DNA of 64,000 nt from Lunularia cruciata. Its lineage: Eukaryota; Streptophyta; Marchantiopsida; Lunulariales; Lunulariaceae. Within the stretch, counting starts at the first letter, position 1. The number at the start of each line of letters is the position of its first letter. Shown here piece after piece: positions 20,315 to 31,200 of the stretch. Made by a program: the position numbers and the translations under genes. The stretch lies in NCBI GenBank assembly GCA_948567375.1, contig OX419756.1, positions 30,730,552-30,794,551 of the forward strand, written 5' to 3'. Below the pieces are notes generated by a model that saw only the letters and a program-made list of their open reading frames with translations, was not told where the DNA came from and ran no database searches.

Positions 20315-23269
20315 ACAGCAGCACGCACAGCTGATCGATGGCAAAAAGGGTACTTGAGGATTGGGCCATCAAACCATAGAGTCACAGTTCTTGTGACTAA
20401 CACCACCAACACTTCACATTCAGATACACCATCTTCTAATTATTGGGAATTAGATTCTGAAGAAGGAGCTTCAGGTGTGGACACAAGCATGGAAGAGGAG
20501 ACTTCCACGGAGGAGGATGAATCTGAATCTGATTCAAATGTGTATCCTTTGTGTGCTATGGATTTTGCACCTAACCCAGAGGTTTTGAAGGACCCAGACA
20601 AATCACCATTGACACTTGAGGAGGTAGAGAGAAGGTTATCTACCCTCAAGTATGGCCCAATCCACCAAAAACAACGTTGCATTAGCCCACCAATATCTTT
20701 GGTTGTGAAGGAGGAGATTGATAAGCTCAAGGAAGCTGGATTTATCTTTGAGGTAGAGAATTTAGAATAGGTGTCTCCAATTGTCATTGTGAAGAAAAAG
20801 AATGGCAAGCTTTGGGTATGTGTGGATTACAAGAAGCTCAATGCTGTTACCAAGAAGGACTACTACCCATTGCCATTCATTGATGAGATCTTGGAGGAGG
20901 TTGCAGGTCATGAGAGGTACAATTTTGGAGATGGTTATAGTGGATATAACCAAATCAAGATTGCACCAGAGCATCAACAACTCACCACATTCACCACACC
21001 TTGGGGAACTTACGCTTTCAAGGTCATGCCTTTTGGGCTTTGCAATGCTCTAGCCACATTCCAACGGTTCATGAACAAGGTATTTGAACCTTTCATTGGG
21101 AAATTTGTGAGAGACTTCATTGATGACTTTTGTGTCTATGGAAGCAAGGAGGAGCACTTTGAGCACCTAATAAAAGTCTTGCAACGCTTGGATGAGGCAA
21201 ATGCATCACTCAACCCAGAGAAGTGCATTTTTGGATGTGAAAAAGGTCTACTTTTGGGGCACATCATCTCCAAAGATGGAATAGCAGTTGATCCTGAGAA
21301 GGTGAGGAAAATCTCAGACCTTCCATTCCCTTCAAGCTTGACAAAGTTACGCCAATTCTTAGGGATGGTTGGATACTATAGGAGGTTCATCTTCTCATTT
21401 TCCAACAAGGCTTATGCATTGACCATCTACATGAAGAAGGGTGTAGATTACATGGTGATTTTGGAGGACAAGGAGGCTCTCAAAGCTTTTGAGGAGCTCA
21501 AGCAATCCCTTGTTGTAGCTCCAATTCTTGCTAAACCTGATTGGAGTAAGCCTTTCATCTCTACACTGATGCTTCTAATGTAGCTATAGGATGCACTCTT
21601 AGTCAATTAGACCAAGATGGGCATGATCATCCAATAGCTTATGCTAGTAGGCAGATGGTTTCAGCAGAGAAGAACTACTCTGTCATGGAGAGAGAAAGGT
21701 TGGCAATGATCTTTGGTCTCAAGAAGTTTAGACACTACTTGATTGGAGGGAAAGCAACCATTGTCACGGATCACAAGGCTTTGAAGTACATCTTCAACAA
21801 GCCTAATGTTGAAGGGAGACTAGCAAGGTGGATGATACTCTTGTCTGAGTATGACTACACCATTGAGGATAGGCCAAGAAAGAAACATGCAAATGTTGTT
21901 TGTTATCTAGAGCCTATGATCATGATGGAGATGAGCCAGTGGATGATTCCTTCCCGGATGAGGAGCTCATGACAATCTCAGTCACTCAAGAGGTTCCAAT
22001 GGAGTACAAGGAGATTGTGGATTTTGTGACAAGAAGTAACTATCCAGAAGGGATGCATGCTAGGGAGAGGAAGGCCCTTGCAGCAAGATCTAGACCTTAC
22101 ACAATGGTGGAGGATATTCTTTTTCACCAAGGAGCAGATGGTCTACTTCGAAGAGCAGTGGGTAAGGAAGAGTCTATCCTACTCATAAAGGAGTTTCATG
22201 AAGGTTTAGTATGTGGAGGACACTTTGTAGGAAAGGTGACTGCTTTCAAGATTTTAGATGCAGGTTACCATTGGAAAGGGATTTTCAAGGATTGTCTTGA
22301 TTATTGCAAAACTTGTCATGTTTGTCAAGCTTTTGCTAGAAATTCTACATCCACTCCACGACTTAGATCAATTCCATTGCTAGGACCTTTTGAGAAGTGG
22401 GGAATTGATTTTGTTGGTCCTCTCCATAGAACCCCAAGAAACAATCGGTACATTGTGGTTGTTACTGATTACCTTACCAAGTGGGTTGAAGCTAGACCAT
22501 TGAGGGACAAGAATGAAGATGAAGTTGGTAGATTTCTTTATGAACGCATTATCACTAGGTTTGGATGCCCTTTGGAGTTGGTTTCTGATAGATGAGGACA
22601 GTTTACACGAAGCATTACTACAGCCATGCTACGACATTTCTCTATCACACATAGAGTAACTACATCCTATAAGCCAAATTCTAATGGCTTGGTAGAGAGA
22701 ACCAATCAGACCTTGTGCATGATGTTGGCCAAAGATGCAGAAATGGAGGGGGCTGAACATCATTGGGACAAGAGGATTCATGCAGTTTTGTGGGAGTATA
22801 GGAAAACCATGAAGACTTCCACCGGATATTCTCCATTTCAATTGGTGTATGGTATTGAGTCTACCTTACCTATTCATTTTGATCTTCCTACCTTCCAAAG
22901 CATTCATAGGAGATTGAAAAAAGCACAAGGAGGTGATGCAGAGAAGTCAAGGAAGGATCAACTCATGGAGTTGGAAGAGGCAAGAGCAATTGCTATGGTT
23001 CGAGTGGAGCAAGCCCAAAGGAAACAAAAGGAGAGCTATGACAAGAGGCAAGGCAAGAAGAAGGTGGAGACTTTCAAAGAAGGTGATTGGGTAATGTTGT
23101 TTGATTCCATTTGATTCAAGAGAGTGCAAAAGAAGTTTTTTCCTTAGTACTTTGGACCTTTCATAGTGGAGAAGGTATGGGGCAATAACACCTATGATCT
23201 CAAGGAGTTGGGAGGAAGACACTTTGATAGGATTAACCATGATCAGTTGAAGATGTACCATAGAAGGTA
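20315..23269 (+). pseudogene. pol: Gyp-Aa RT, RNase H and integrase, broken
   Basis: Continuation of Gyp-Aa gag-pol after CC-4. RT: VDYKKLNAV, YPLPFIDEIL, FGLCNALATFQRFM and the catalytic block FIDDFCVYG (near 21118-21144). RNase H: YASRQMVSAEKNYSV. Integrase: zinc-binding HEGLVCGGHFVGK...CKTCHVCQ and catalytic GIDFVGPL. The second catalytic region reads SDR then TGA then GQFT (near 22586-22600), so integrase is disrupted. Other stops are near 20768, 21581, 21607, 23112 and 23146. About 135 bp present in Gyp-Ab are missing near 20662, and RNase H carries a frameshift near 21560. Confidence 0.85.
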
Positions 23270-23318
23270 GAGAGACCTTCACTTTGAGGACAAAGTGAAA
23301 ACTTAGTCCGGGAGTAAA

Positions 23319-24010
23319 TGTAACACTCATTTGTGCATGTGTGTGGTATTGTGACATTTAGCTTGGTATTACAAGTACTTGAGAGATATTATTTATATAG
23401 AGATAAAGGATGGTTCTATATTAGTCATGGTTAGCTAAAGTTAGTCATAGCTAAGATAGAGGGGACCTTACTTTAGAGGAAGTGGAAAAGATGAGCACCA
23501 CTATTTTGGATTTTAGTGTGTTGACTTGGTATTATTCCTAGGTGTTTGGCTTTGAGAAAAGAGTTGAGAACTCTTGGGCCTGCAAGCCTTTTTGTTTTGG
23601 ATTCTTCTTTAGTCCAAGGATAGCCCATGTGAAGGAATCCTGGACTTAGTGGTTCGGTCAAGATAAGACCACATGCTTAGGGGAATATGCCCATGTGAAT
23701 GGATATTTCTTTCTACTTTTTGACTTTACTTGACTTTTAGTCTAGTAACTTGAGTTACTACGGTAATTAGTAACTTTGGTACGTAACTATTTCACAAGTA
23801 TATAAACAAGGGGTGAGGAGGTACTCAACATCCTTTCATTTGCAACTATCTCTCTCTCATTGAGTTCTCTAGTGAGCAATATCTTGAGTCTTGGAGTGTT
23901 AGCCTTGGAGGAGTATGATGGAGTTTGGGTTTCTTGCCTTCTTAGTCCATGGTGCACTACCATAATAGCCATAAGAGGTTCATCCTAAGTGAGAGACAAG
24001 CCGGCTCACA
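23319..24010 (+). repeat. Gyp-Aa 3' LTR
   Basis: TGTAACACTC...CCGGCTCACA, 692 bp, the same length as the 5' LTR. It is preceded by the purine-rich AGTCCGGGAGTAAA, the probable polypurine tract, and followed by GATCAAAG of CC-3. It has a TATA box near 23800 (AGTATATAAACAAGG). Confidence 0.9.
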
Positions 24011-26374
24011 GATCAAAGTCTTGAGCCGACTTCGGATCACCTTCTTGGCGTGGAACTAGAATGTGAGTTTTCCAGGTTTCATGATAGAGATAATTGAGAG
24101 CAAGTGTCTTGATGGACCCGAGGAGAAGTGAAGAGAGGAAATCCGGCTCACTGGACAGAGTCGGATTGGAAGTTAGTACTCGGGAAGGAAGCAGGCACGG
24201 AGCAAGGTGCCACATTCTTGGGGAAGGGAGAGATAGCCAAGGAAACCCAAGAAGTGAGGGATGCATTCTCGTCAAAGCGGACGAAGAATGGATACAAAGT
24301 GGAGAGTTACAAAGATCTTGTTAAGAGATTAATTGTGAGTGCTCTGATGGCAATCCTAAAGCCGGAGAGAACAACCTATGTGATGAAACACCTAGTGGTG
24401 TTCTTTCACAAATTGTTTGCGGGGAGAACCAATTAATTGGGCGAGGTGTTTCCATGGGAGAACGCAACAAATGGTGTGGAACCTGCGGGATAAATTGCCT
24501 CCATACTACATCATGCCGTTTGCAGCTTATTTCTACCTTGGGTTGAATTTGCTGAACTTGGCGGAGCTCAATAGGATGGTGTTGCATTTCCATCCTGATT
24601 TGAGAAGGGAAGTCAACATAGAGGAGCAGAAGTACATCCTACAAATCAGAAGCACCGACGAGTACAACAAGAAGACGGGGAAGAATGTGGAGATAGAAGT
24701 GAGTACTCCAAAATCAAAGAAGCGAAGTTGGCAGGGTGAAGCCGAAGACAAGACAAAACCTTGAAAGACAAGAAGAGGAAACCCAAGGCGAGGCATGGTG
24801 GTGATCAAGTCGGAAGATGAAGACTTGGAAGGTGATGCCGAGCGCAAGACCAAAGACTCAGAACACAAGGAGGAGCCTGAGCTAACGCTACAAAGTGGAG
24901 ATATGAGTAGCGACAGCGATGAAGGAGGAGAAATGACATCGGGGCCAGCTGCTGCAAAGGAGGAAGAAGAAGTGCAGGCAGAGACCGAGGCCGACGACAA
25001 CACAAAGTTGGAAGATGATGTACCCGAGGCCAAAGAGAAGAAGATCGCAGTTCAGAGGAGAGTCCGCTTGAGACGTAAGGCAAAGTGTGATGCAGGTCCG
25101 AGTAACGTGAAAGAAGAAGCGAATGAAAGCTTGGGAAGCGAGGCATCCGTTCCAATACAAAGATTGCAAAGAAGAAGGCGAGTATCGGATGAACACAAAG
25201 TACAAAGAGAACTTGCTATGCAAGAGGAGGTAGAAGCAAGTGATGGAGTCGAGTATTTGCGGGAGGTCGTGTGTCCATTGTTGGTGAAATTAGAGCACAA
25301 GAAGAAGGAGCTGCAGTCGACTTGTCCAGAGGTGAAGACTATCTTGCAGGTGTTGTCAAGATTAGAAGAAGAGAACTCAGAGTTGAAGAAGGTCATAACC
25401 CAAGGAGAGGAGGAAAGTGAAGTATTGCAAGCGGAGGCAATAGTGAGGACTCAAGTAATTGAAGACCTGAAGAGAGAAGTGAGATATCAAGAAGAGCTTG
25501 TTAAGAAGAGCGACATAGCAAGGGAAAGGCAAGTAGCAAAATATGAGATCTTGAAGTAGTTGTTTGCTGATTCAAGAGTAGAACTTATCCATGCTATAGC
25601 GAGAGTAGCAGCAAAGGATCAAGAGCTTGATAGGGTAATGGAGAGTGTAGAGGAGAAGAAGCAACTTTGGCAAAGAGAGTTAGCAGCACAATATAGGGAA
25701 GAAGAGAGATTCCAAGAGTTACTTTGTAATCAGGAAGAGAAGGTTGTACAAAAGGAGAAGGAGAAGGAAATGGTGAAAGCCGAGTTCAAAGCGGAGTTAG
25801 CAATGTACAAGGAGGACTGGCTTGCAGATTGAGAGCAAGAAAGGAAGATGCAATTGGAGCCGTTGAAGGAGATAGTTCTTAGAATGAACGCGATGTTGAG
25901 TACAGAGGCCAATGTTTGAATTGAAGAAACGCGGCTGCACGAGTTGAAGTTGTTGGTGCAAGAGATGAGGCAAAGACAAGCAAAAGATACCAATTCGAAC
26001 GCACTGCTGATAAGTCTCCGGACTCGTGTAGATAGGAAAATCTTAGAGGTAGAAGACAATATTTTGATTAGATTAGACCTAGTGAAATTGGAGATAGAAA
26101 AACTTCAGAAAGATGTTAGAGCCAAACCCAAAGTAGATAACATAGGAGTGCAGATGTCTTTGGAGTTACCATCGGAGACATTAGAGAAGAGTGGGTCAAA
26201 AGATGAAGGCTTAGAAGGGCTACCCACTAGTGGAATTTCAGATCAAGAAAGACAATTGCTGGATCTGGTAGAAGAAGTAGAAGATATGAAACACACAGAT
26301 AGAGTAGTAGGAAGTAAAATTACTTTGGGTTTGGGTTTGAAAGCCGATGACAAAGTAGACATTGGATCGGATTA
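24011..26374 (+). pseudogene. CC-3 coiled-coil ORF, main part
   Basis: Resumption of the CC-3 reading frame after Gyp-Aa (joins the codons at 12389-12604). It is readable as TESDWKLVLGKEAGTEQ, NWARCFHGRTQQMVWNL and PFAAYFYLGLNLLNLAE, then acidic linker and coiled coil, ending KVDIGSD at 26372. Interruptions: a frameshift near 24120, an extra base near 24420, TGA near 24762, TAG at 25557, TGA near 25830 and 25917. Compared with CC-1 and CC-4, changes are mostly synonymous-looking, apart from the stops. Function unknown. Confidence 0.7.
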
Positions 26375-27186
26375 GTAACAGTGTTGAGATATGAAGAGGC
26401 AGATATGAAGAGGCAGATATGAAGAGGTGCATTGTCATTTTGGATCTGCAGTTTAGAAAAGTTGTTGTAGAACGATATAGTTGTTAGAACTGTCAATTTG
26501 TTCACTATTTAAGATTGGCATTTGTAGTATCATGTTGTTCAGTGCTCATAAACTCTGAGAATAGATAAAGCAAAGTGTTGTGAAGCAATGCTCATTGCTT
26601 AAGCTTGATTCCGAGTATCAATGTTGTACTTGTGTCTGTGAGTGTGTGAAGAAATGTGAAGTGCAAGTCAGTGTGCTTGTTGGATGTTGGATTCCGCAGC
26701 CTTGATCTTCATTTTGTGTGTTTGATCCTGAGTGAAGTGCAATCAAAAAGCAATGCCTTGACAGATCTGAGAGGAATTGTAGTGTTGGTAGTATTCTACA
26801 TTTGTGAGTGTAGTGCAAAGTTGATGTGAAGCAATTTTGATTGAGGAAGTTGTGCCTTCAGTGGAGGGGTGGAACACAATTCTGAGGCAAAGTCATTTTG
26901 CAGTGAAGTGCCATTTTTGGGAGAGCCTGAATCATCACAATCAAGATTGTTTGGAAAGAATTGAAGGAGTTCTGATTAAGAAGTGTTAATTCGTGACAAG
27001 ATTGTGAATCAGTGCTTGTTTCTCTCTTTTGGGTGTGGTTTCTACCAGAGAGATTAAAGACGCAACCAAGAAGAACTAGAGTGTTACTATTTGACTTTGT
27101 ATTTGACAAATTTTGACTCGTATCTCTATGGGAACGAACGTTACTTACCCGATTACTGCAAACGTGATATTTGCCGGGTTGTCACA
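26375..27186 (+). other. CC-3 3' non-coding region
   Basis: Homologous to 19519-20314. A short tandem duplication GAGGCAGATATGAA occurs near 26393-26425. A TATA-like CACTATTTAAGATTGG (near 26503) and GAGAATAGATAAAGC (near 26559) are kept. It ends GGGTTGTCACA at 27186, followed by the AACAG target duplication. Confidence 0.55.
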
Positions 27187-27537
27187 AACAGACCGGAGCA
27201 CGTTGGCATAGTGAGAAAGATGAGGAGATGGTGCCAGGTTGGCATGCATCTGCCTTTCTTTGTATATTTTCTGGGGCTTTGGTGGTATCTCTCTTAGCGC
27301 ATCCAAGAGGAGTTATTGAGGTCATAGATCCAGAGAGTGAAGATATTGGTATAGTTCAATGAGACATTCATGATGATGTCTTAGTAATGGACTATCTTTG
27401 CACTGGTGTTGTGGGTGGCACAGTTGGGGCCAAGGAGAGAAATCATGTCCTTCAGCAAGCCAGATGGTTTAGATTGGAGGGTAGACATGGTAGACTATGA
27501 GAAGTACGACTTCCATCCCAGAGACCACAGTTGGTCC
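27187..27537 (+). pseudogene. pol: Gyp-Ma polyprotein fragment after CC-3
   Basis: It reads on from the RNase H end of Gyp-Ma: TGARWHSEKDEEMVPGWHAS, then GVIEVIDPESEDIGIVQ, the RNase H-integrase linker, which matches Gyp-Mb near 46150-46480. It stops at CACAGTTGGTCC (27537), where Gyp-Mb continues with GCCATGCTCATGAGG into the integrase zinc domain. The integrase and 3' LTR are therefore missing here. The sequence at the other side of Gyp-Ab (35340) is not Gyp-M, so the loss is due to a rearrangement. Confidence 0.8.
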
Positions 27538-28216
27538 TGTGAGCCGGCCTGTCTCTCACTCAGGATGAACCTCTGATGGCTATTATGGTAGCGCACCATG
27601 GACTAAGAAGGCAAGGAACCCCAACTCCATCATACTCCTCCAAGGCTAACACTCCAAGACTCAAGACATTGCTCACTAGAGAACTCAATGAGAGAGAGAT
27701 AGTTGCAAATGAAAGGATGATGAGTACCTCCTCACTCCTTGTTTATATACTTGTGAAATAGTTACGTACCAAAGTTACTAATTACCGTAGTAACTCAAGT
27801 TACTAGACTAAAAGTCAAGTAAAGTCAAAAAGTAGAAAGGAATATCCATTCACATGGGCATATTCCCCTTATCTTGACCCAACCACTAAAGCAAGGATTC
27901 CTTCACATGGGCTATCCTTGGACTAAAGAAGAATCCCAAACAAAAAGGCTTGCGGGCCCAAGAGTTCTCAACTCTTTCCCCAAAGCCAAACACCTAGGAA
28001 TAATACCAAGTCAACACACTAAAATCCAAAATAGTGGTGCTCATCTTTTCTACTTCCTCTAAAGTAAGGTCCCATCTATCTTAGCTATGACTAACTTTAG
28101 CTAACCATGACTAATATAGAACCATCCTTTATCTCTATATAAATAATATCTCTTAAGTACTTGTAATACCAAGCTAAATATCACAATACCACACACATGC
28201 ACAAATGGGTGTTACA
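27538..28216 (-). repeat. Gyp-Ab 3' LTR
   Basis: On the + strand TGTGAGCCGG...GGGTGTTACA, 679 bp, pairing with 34661-35339. It is about 13 bp shorter than the Gyp-Aa LTRs. The TATA box (TATATAAACAAGG in element sense) has become GTATATAAACAAGGAG near 27740-27755. Confidence 0.92.
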
Positions 28217-28230
28217 TCTACCCCCGGACT
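28217..28230 (-). other. Gyp-Ab polypurine tract
   Basis: In element sense, CCGGGGGTAGA lies directly before the 3' LTR. This is where plus-strand DNA synthesis is primed in LTR elements. Identified from position and purine content. Confidence 0.6.
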
Positions 28231-28264
28231 AAGTTTTCACTTTGTCCTCAAAGTGAAGGTCTCT

Positions 28265-31200
28265 CTACCTTCTATGGTACATCTTCAACTTATCATGGTT
28301 AATCCTATCAAAGTGTCTTCCTCCCAACTCCTTGAGATCATAGGCGTAATTGCCCCACACCTTCTCTACTATGAAAGGTCCAAAGTACTTAGGCAAAAAC
28401 TTCTTTTGCACTCTCTTGAATCGAATGGAATCAAACAACATTACCCAATCACCTTCTTTGAAAGGCTCCACCTTCTTCTTGCCTTGCCTCTTGTCATAGC
28501 TCTCCTTTTGTTTCCTTTGGGCTTGCTCCACTCGAACCATAGCAACTGCTCTTGCTTCTTCCAACTCCATGAGTTGATCCTTCCTTGACTTCCCTGCATC
28601 ACTTCCTTGTGCTTTCTTCAATCTCCTATGAATGCTTTGGAAGGTAGGAAGATCAAAGTGAATAGGTAAGGTAGACTCAATACCATACACCAATTGGAAT
28701 GGAGAATATCCAGTGGAAGTCTTCATGGTTGTCCTATACTCCCACAAAACTGCATGAATCCTCTTGTCCCAATGATGTTTAGCCCCCTCCATTTCTGCAT
28801 CTTTGGCCAACATCATGCACAAGGTCTGATTGGTTCTCTCTGCCAAGCCATTGGAATTTGGCTTATAGGATGTAGTTACTCTATGTGTGATAGAGAAATG
28901 TCGTAGCATGGCTGTAGTAATGCTTCCTGTAAACTCTCCTCCTCTATCAGAAACCAACTCCAAAGGGCATCCAAACCTAGTGATAATGCGTTCATAAAGA
29001 AATCTACCCACTTCATCTTCATTCTTGTCCCTCAATGGTCTAGCCTCAACCCACTTGGTAAGGTAATCAGTAACTACCACAATGTACCGATTGTTCCTTG
29101 GGGTTCTATTGAGAGGTCCTACAAAATCAATTCCCCACTTCTCAAAAGGTCCTAGCAATGGAATTGATCTAAGTGGTGGAGTGGATGTAGACTTTCTAGC
29201 AAAAGCTTGACAAACATGACAAGTTTTGCAATAATCAAGACAATCCTTGAAAATCCCTCTCCAATGGTAACCTGCATCTAGAATCTTGAAAGCAGTCACC
29301 TTTCCTGCAAAGTGTCCTCCACATACTAAACCTTCATGAAACTCCTTTATGAGTAGGATAGACTCTTCCTTACCCACTGCTCTTCGAAGTAGACCATCTG
29401 CTCCTTGGTGAAAAAGAATATCCTCCACCATTGTGTAAGGTCTAGATCTTGCTGCAAGGGCCTTCCTCTCCCTAGCATGCATCCCTTCTGGATAGTTACC
29501 TCTTGTCACAAAATCCACAATCTCCTTGTACTCCATTGGAATCTCTTGAGTGACTGAGATTGTCATGAGCTCCTCATCCGGGAAGGAATCATCTACTGGC
29601 TCATCTCCATCATGATCATAGGCTCTAGATAACAAATCAGCATTTGCATGTTTCTTTCCTGGCCTATCCTCAATTGTGTAGTCATACTCAGACAAGAGTA
29701 TCATCCACCTTGCTAGTCTCCCTTCAACATTAGGCTTGTTGAAGATGTACTTCAAAGCCTTGTGATCCGTGACAATTGTGGCTTTCCCTCCAATCAAGTA
29801 GTGTCTAAACTTCTTGAGACCAAAGATCACTGCCAACCCTTCTCTCTCTGTGACAGAGTAGTTCTTCTCTGCTGAAACCATCTGCCTACTAGCATAAGCT
29901 ATTGGATGATCATGCCCATCTTGGTCTAATTGACTAAGAGTGCATCCTATAGCTACATTAGAAGCATCAGTGTAGAGGATGAAAGGCTTACTCCAATCAG
30001 GTTTAGCAAGAATTGGAGCTACAACAAGGGATTGCTTGAGCTCCTCAAAAGCTTTGAGAGCCTCCTTGTCTTCCAAAATCACCATGTAATCTACACCCTT
30101 CTTCATGTAGATGGTCAATGCATAAGCCTTGTTGGAAAATGAGAAGATGAACCTCCTATAGTACCCAACCATTCCCAAGAATTGGCGTAACTTTCTCAAG
30201 CTTGAAGGGAATGGAAGGTCTGAGATTTTCCTCACCTTCTTAGGATCAACTGTTATTCCATCCTTGGAGATGATGTGCCCCAAAAGTAGACCTTCTTCAC
30301 ATCCAAAAATGCACTTCTTTGGGTTGAGTGATGCATTTGCCTCATCCAAGCGTTGCAAGACTTTGATTAGGTGCTCAAAGTGCTCCTCCTTGCTCCCATA
30401 GACACAAAAGTCATCAATGAAATCTCTCACAAATTTCCCAATGAAAGGTTCAAATACCTTGTTCATGAACCGTTGGAATGTGGCTGGAGCATTGCAAAGC
30501 CCAAAAGGCATGACCTTGAAAGCGTAAGTTCCCCAAGGTGTGGCGAATGTGGTGAGTTGTTGATGCTCTGGTGCAATCTTTATTTGGTTATATCCACTAT
30601 AACCATCTCCAAAACTGTACCTCTCATGACCTGCAACCTCCTCCAAGATCTCATCAATGAATGGCAATGGGTAGTAGTCCTTCTTGGTAACAGCATTAAG
30701 CTTCTTGTAATCCACACATACCCGAAGCTTGCCATTCTTTTTCTTCACAATGACAATTGGAGACACCCATTCTGAATTCTCCACCTCAAAGATAAATCCA
30801 GCCTCCTTGAGCTTATCAATCTCCTCCTTCACAACCAAAGATATTGGTGGGCTAATGCGACGTTGCTTTTGGCGGATTGGTCTTGCATGTGACTCCACCT
30901 CTATCTTGTGCTCCTCCAAGGTGACTTCCTTCAAATCCTTGTAACTAAAAGCAAACACATGGATGAACTTGCGGAAAATCTCCTCAAATCTCACCTTCTC
31001 CTCCTTGGTAACATTTGGGCCATACTTGAGGGTAGATAACCTTCTCTCTACCTCCTCAAGTGTCAATGGTGATTTATCTGGGTCCTTCAAAACCTCTGGC
31101 TTAGGTGCAAAATCCATAGCACACAAGGGATACACATCTGAATCAGATTCAGATTCATCTTCCTCCGTGGAAGTCTCCTCTTCCATGCTTGTGTCCACAC

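Larger units (their letters stand above)
12605..24010 (+). mobile_element. Gyp-Aa: Ty3/gypsy element split by CC-4
   Basis: Full-length gypsy element with two 692-bp LTRs (12605-13296, 23319-24010), a primer-binding site, an extra zinc-knuckle ORF, then gag-protease-RT-RNase H-integrase. It is inserted in CC-3: flanks GGATC (12600-12604) and GATC (24011-24014) give a 4-5-bp duplication, and CC-4 shows the uninterrupted sequence GCGAGGATCGAAGTCTTGAG. CC-4 is nested at 16534-20314. The two LTRs differ at roughly 20-25 positions by eye, and the coding region has stops plus a deletion, so it is older than Gyp-Ab. Confidence 0.9.
11982..27186 (+). mobile_element. CC-3: complete CC element split by Gyp-Aa
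   Basis: It starts TGTGGTGCCCACA at 11982 and ends GGGTTGTCACA at 27186, flanked by a perfect 5-bp duplication AACAG (11977-11981 and 27187-27191) inside the Gyp-Ma polyprotein. Removing the nested Gyp-Aa (12605-24010) leaves about 3.8 kb, the same as CC-4 (3781 bp). The two ends share only TGTG/CACA. No LTR pair, transposase or RT is found. The termini and duplication size match integrase-type LTR elements, so this may be a giant solo LTR with an ORF in its U3; an unknown DNA transposon is the alternative. Confidence 0.8.
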
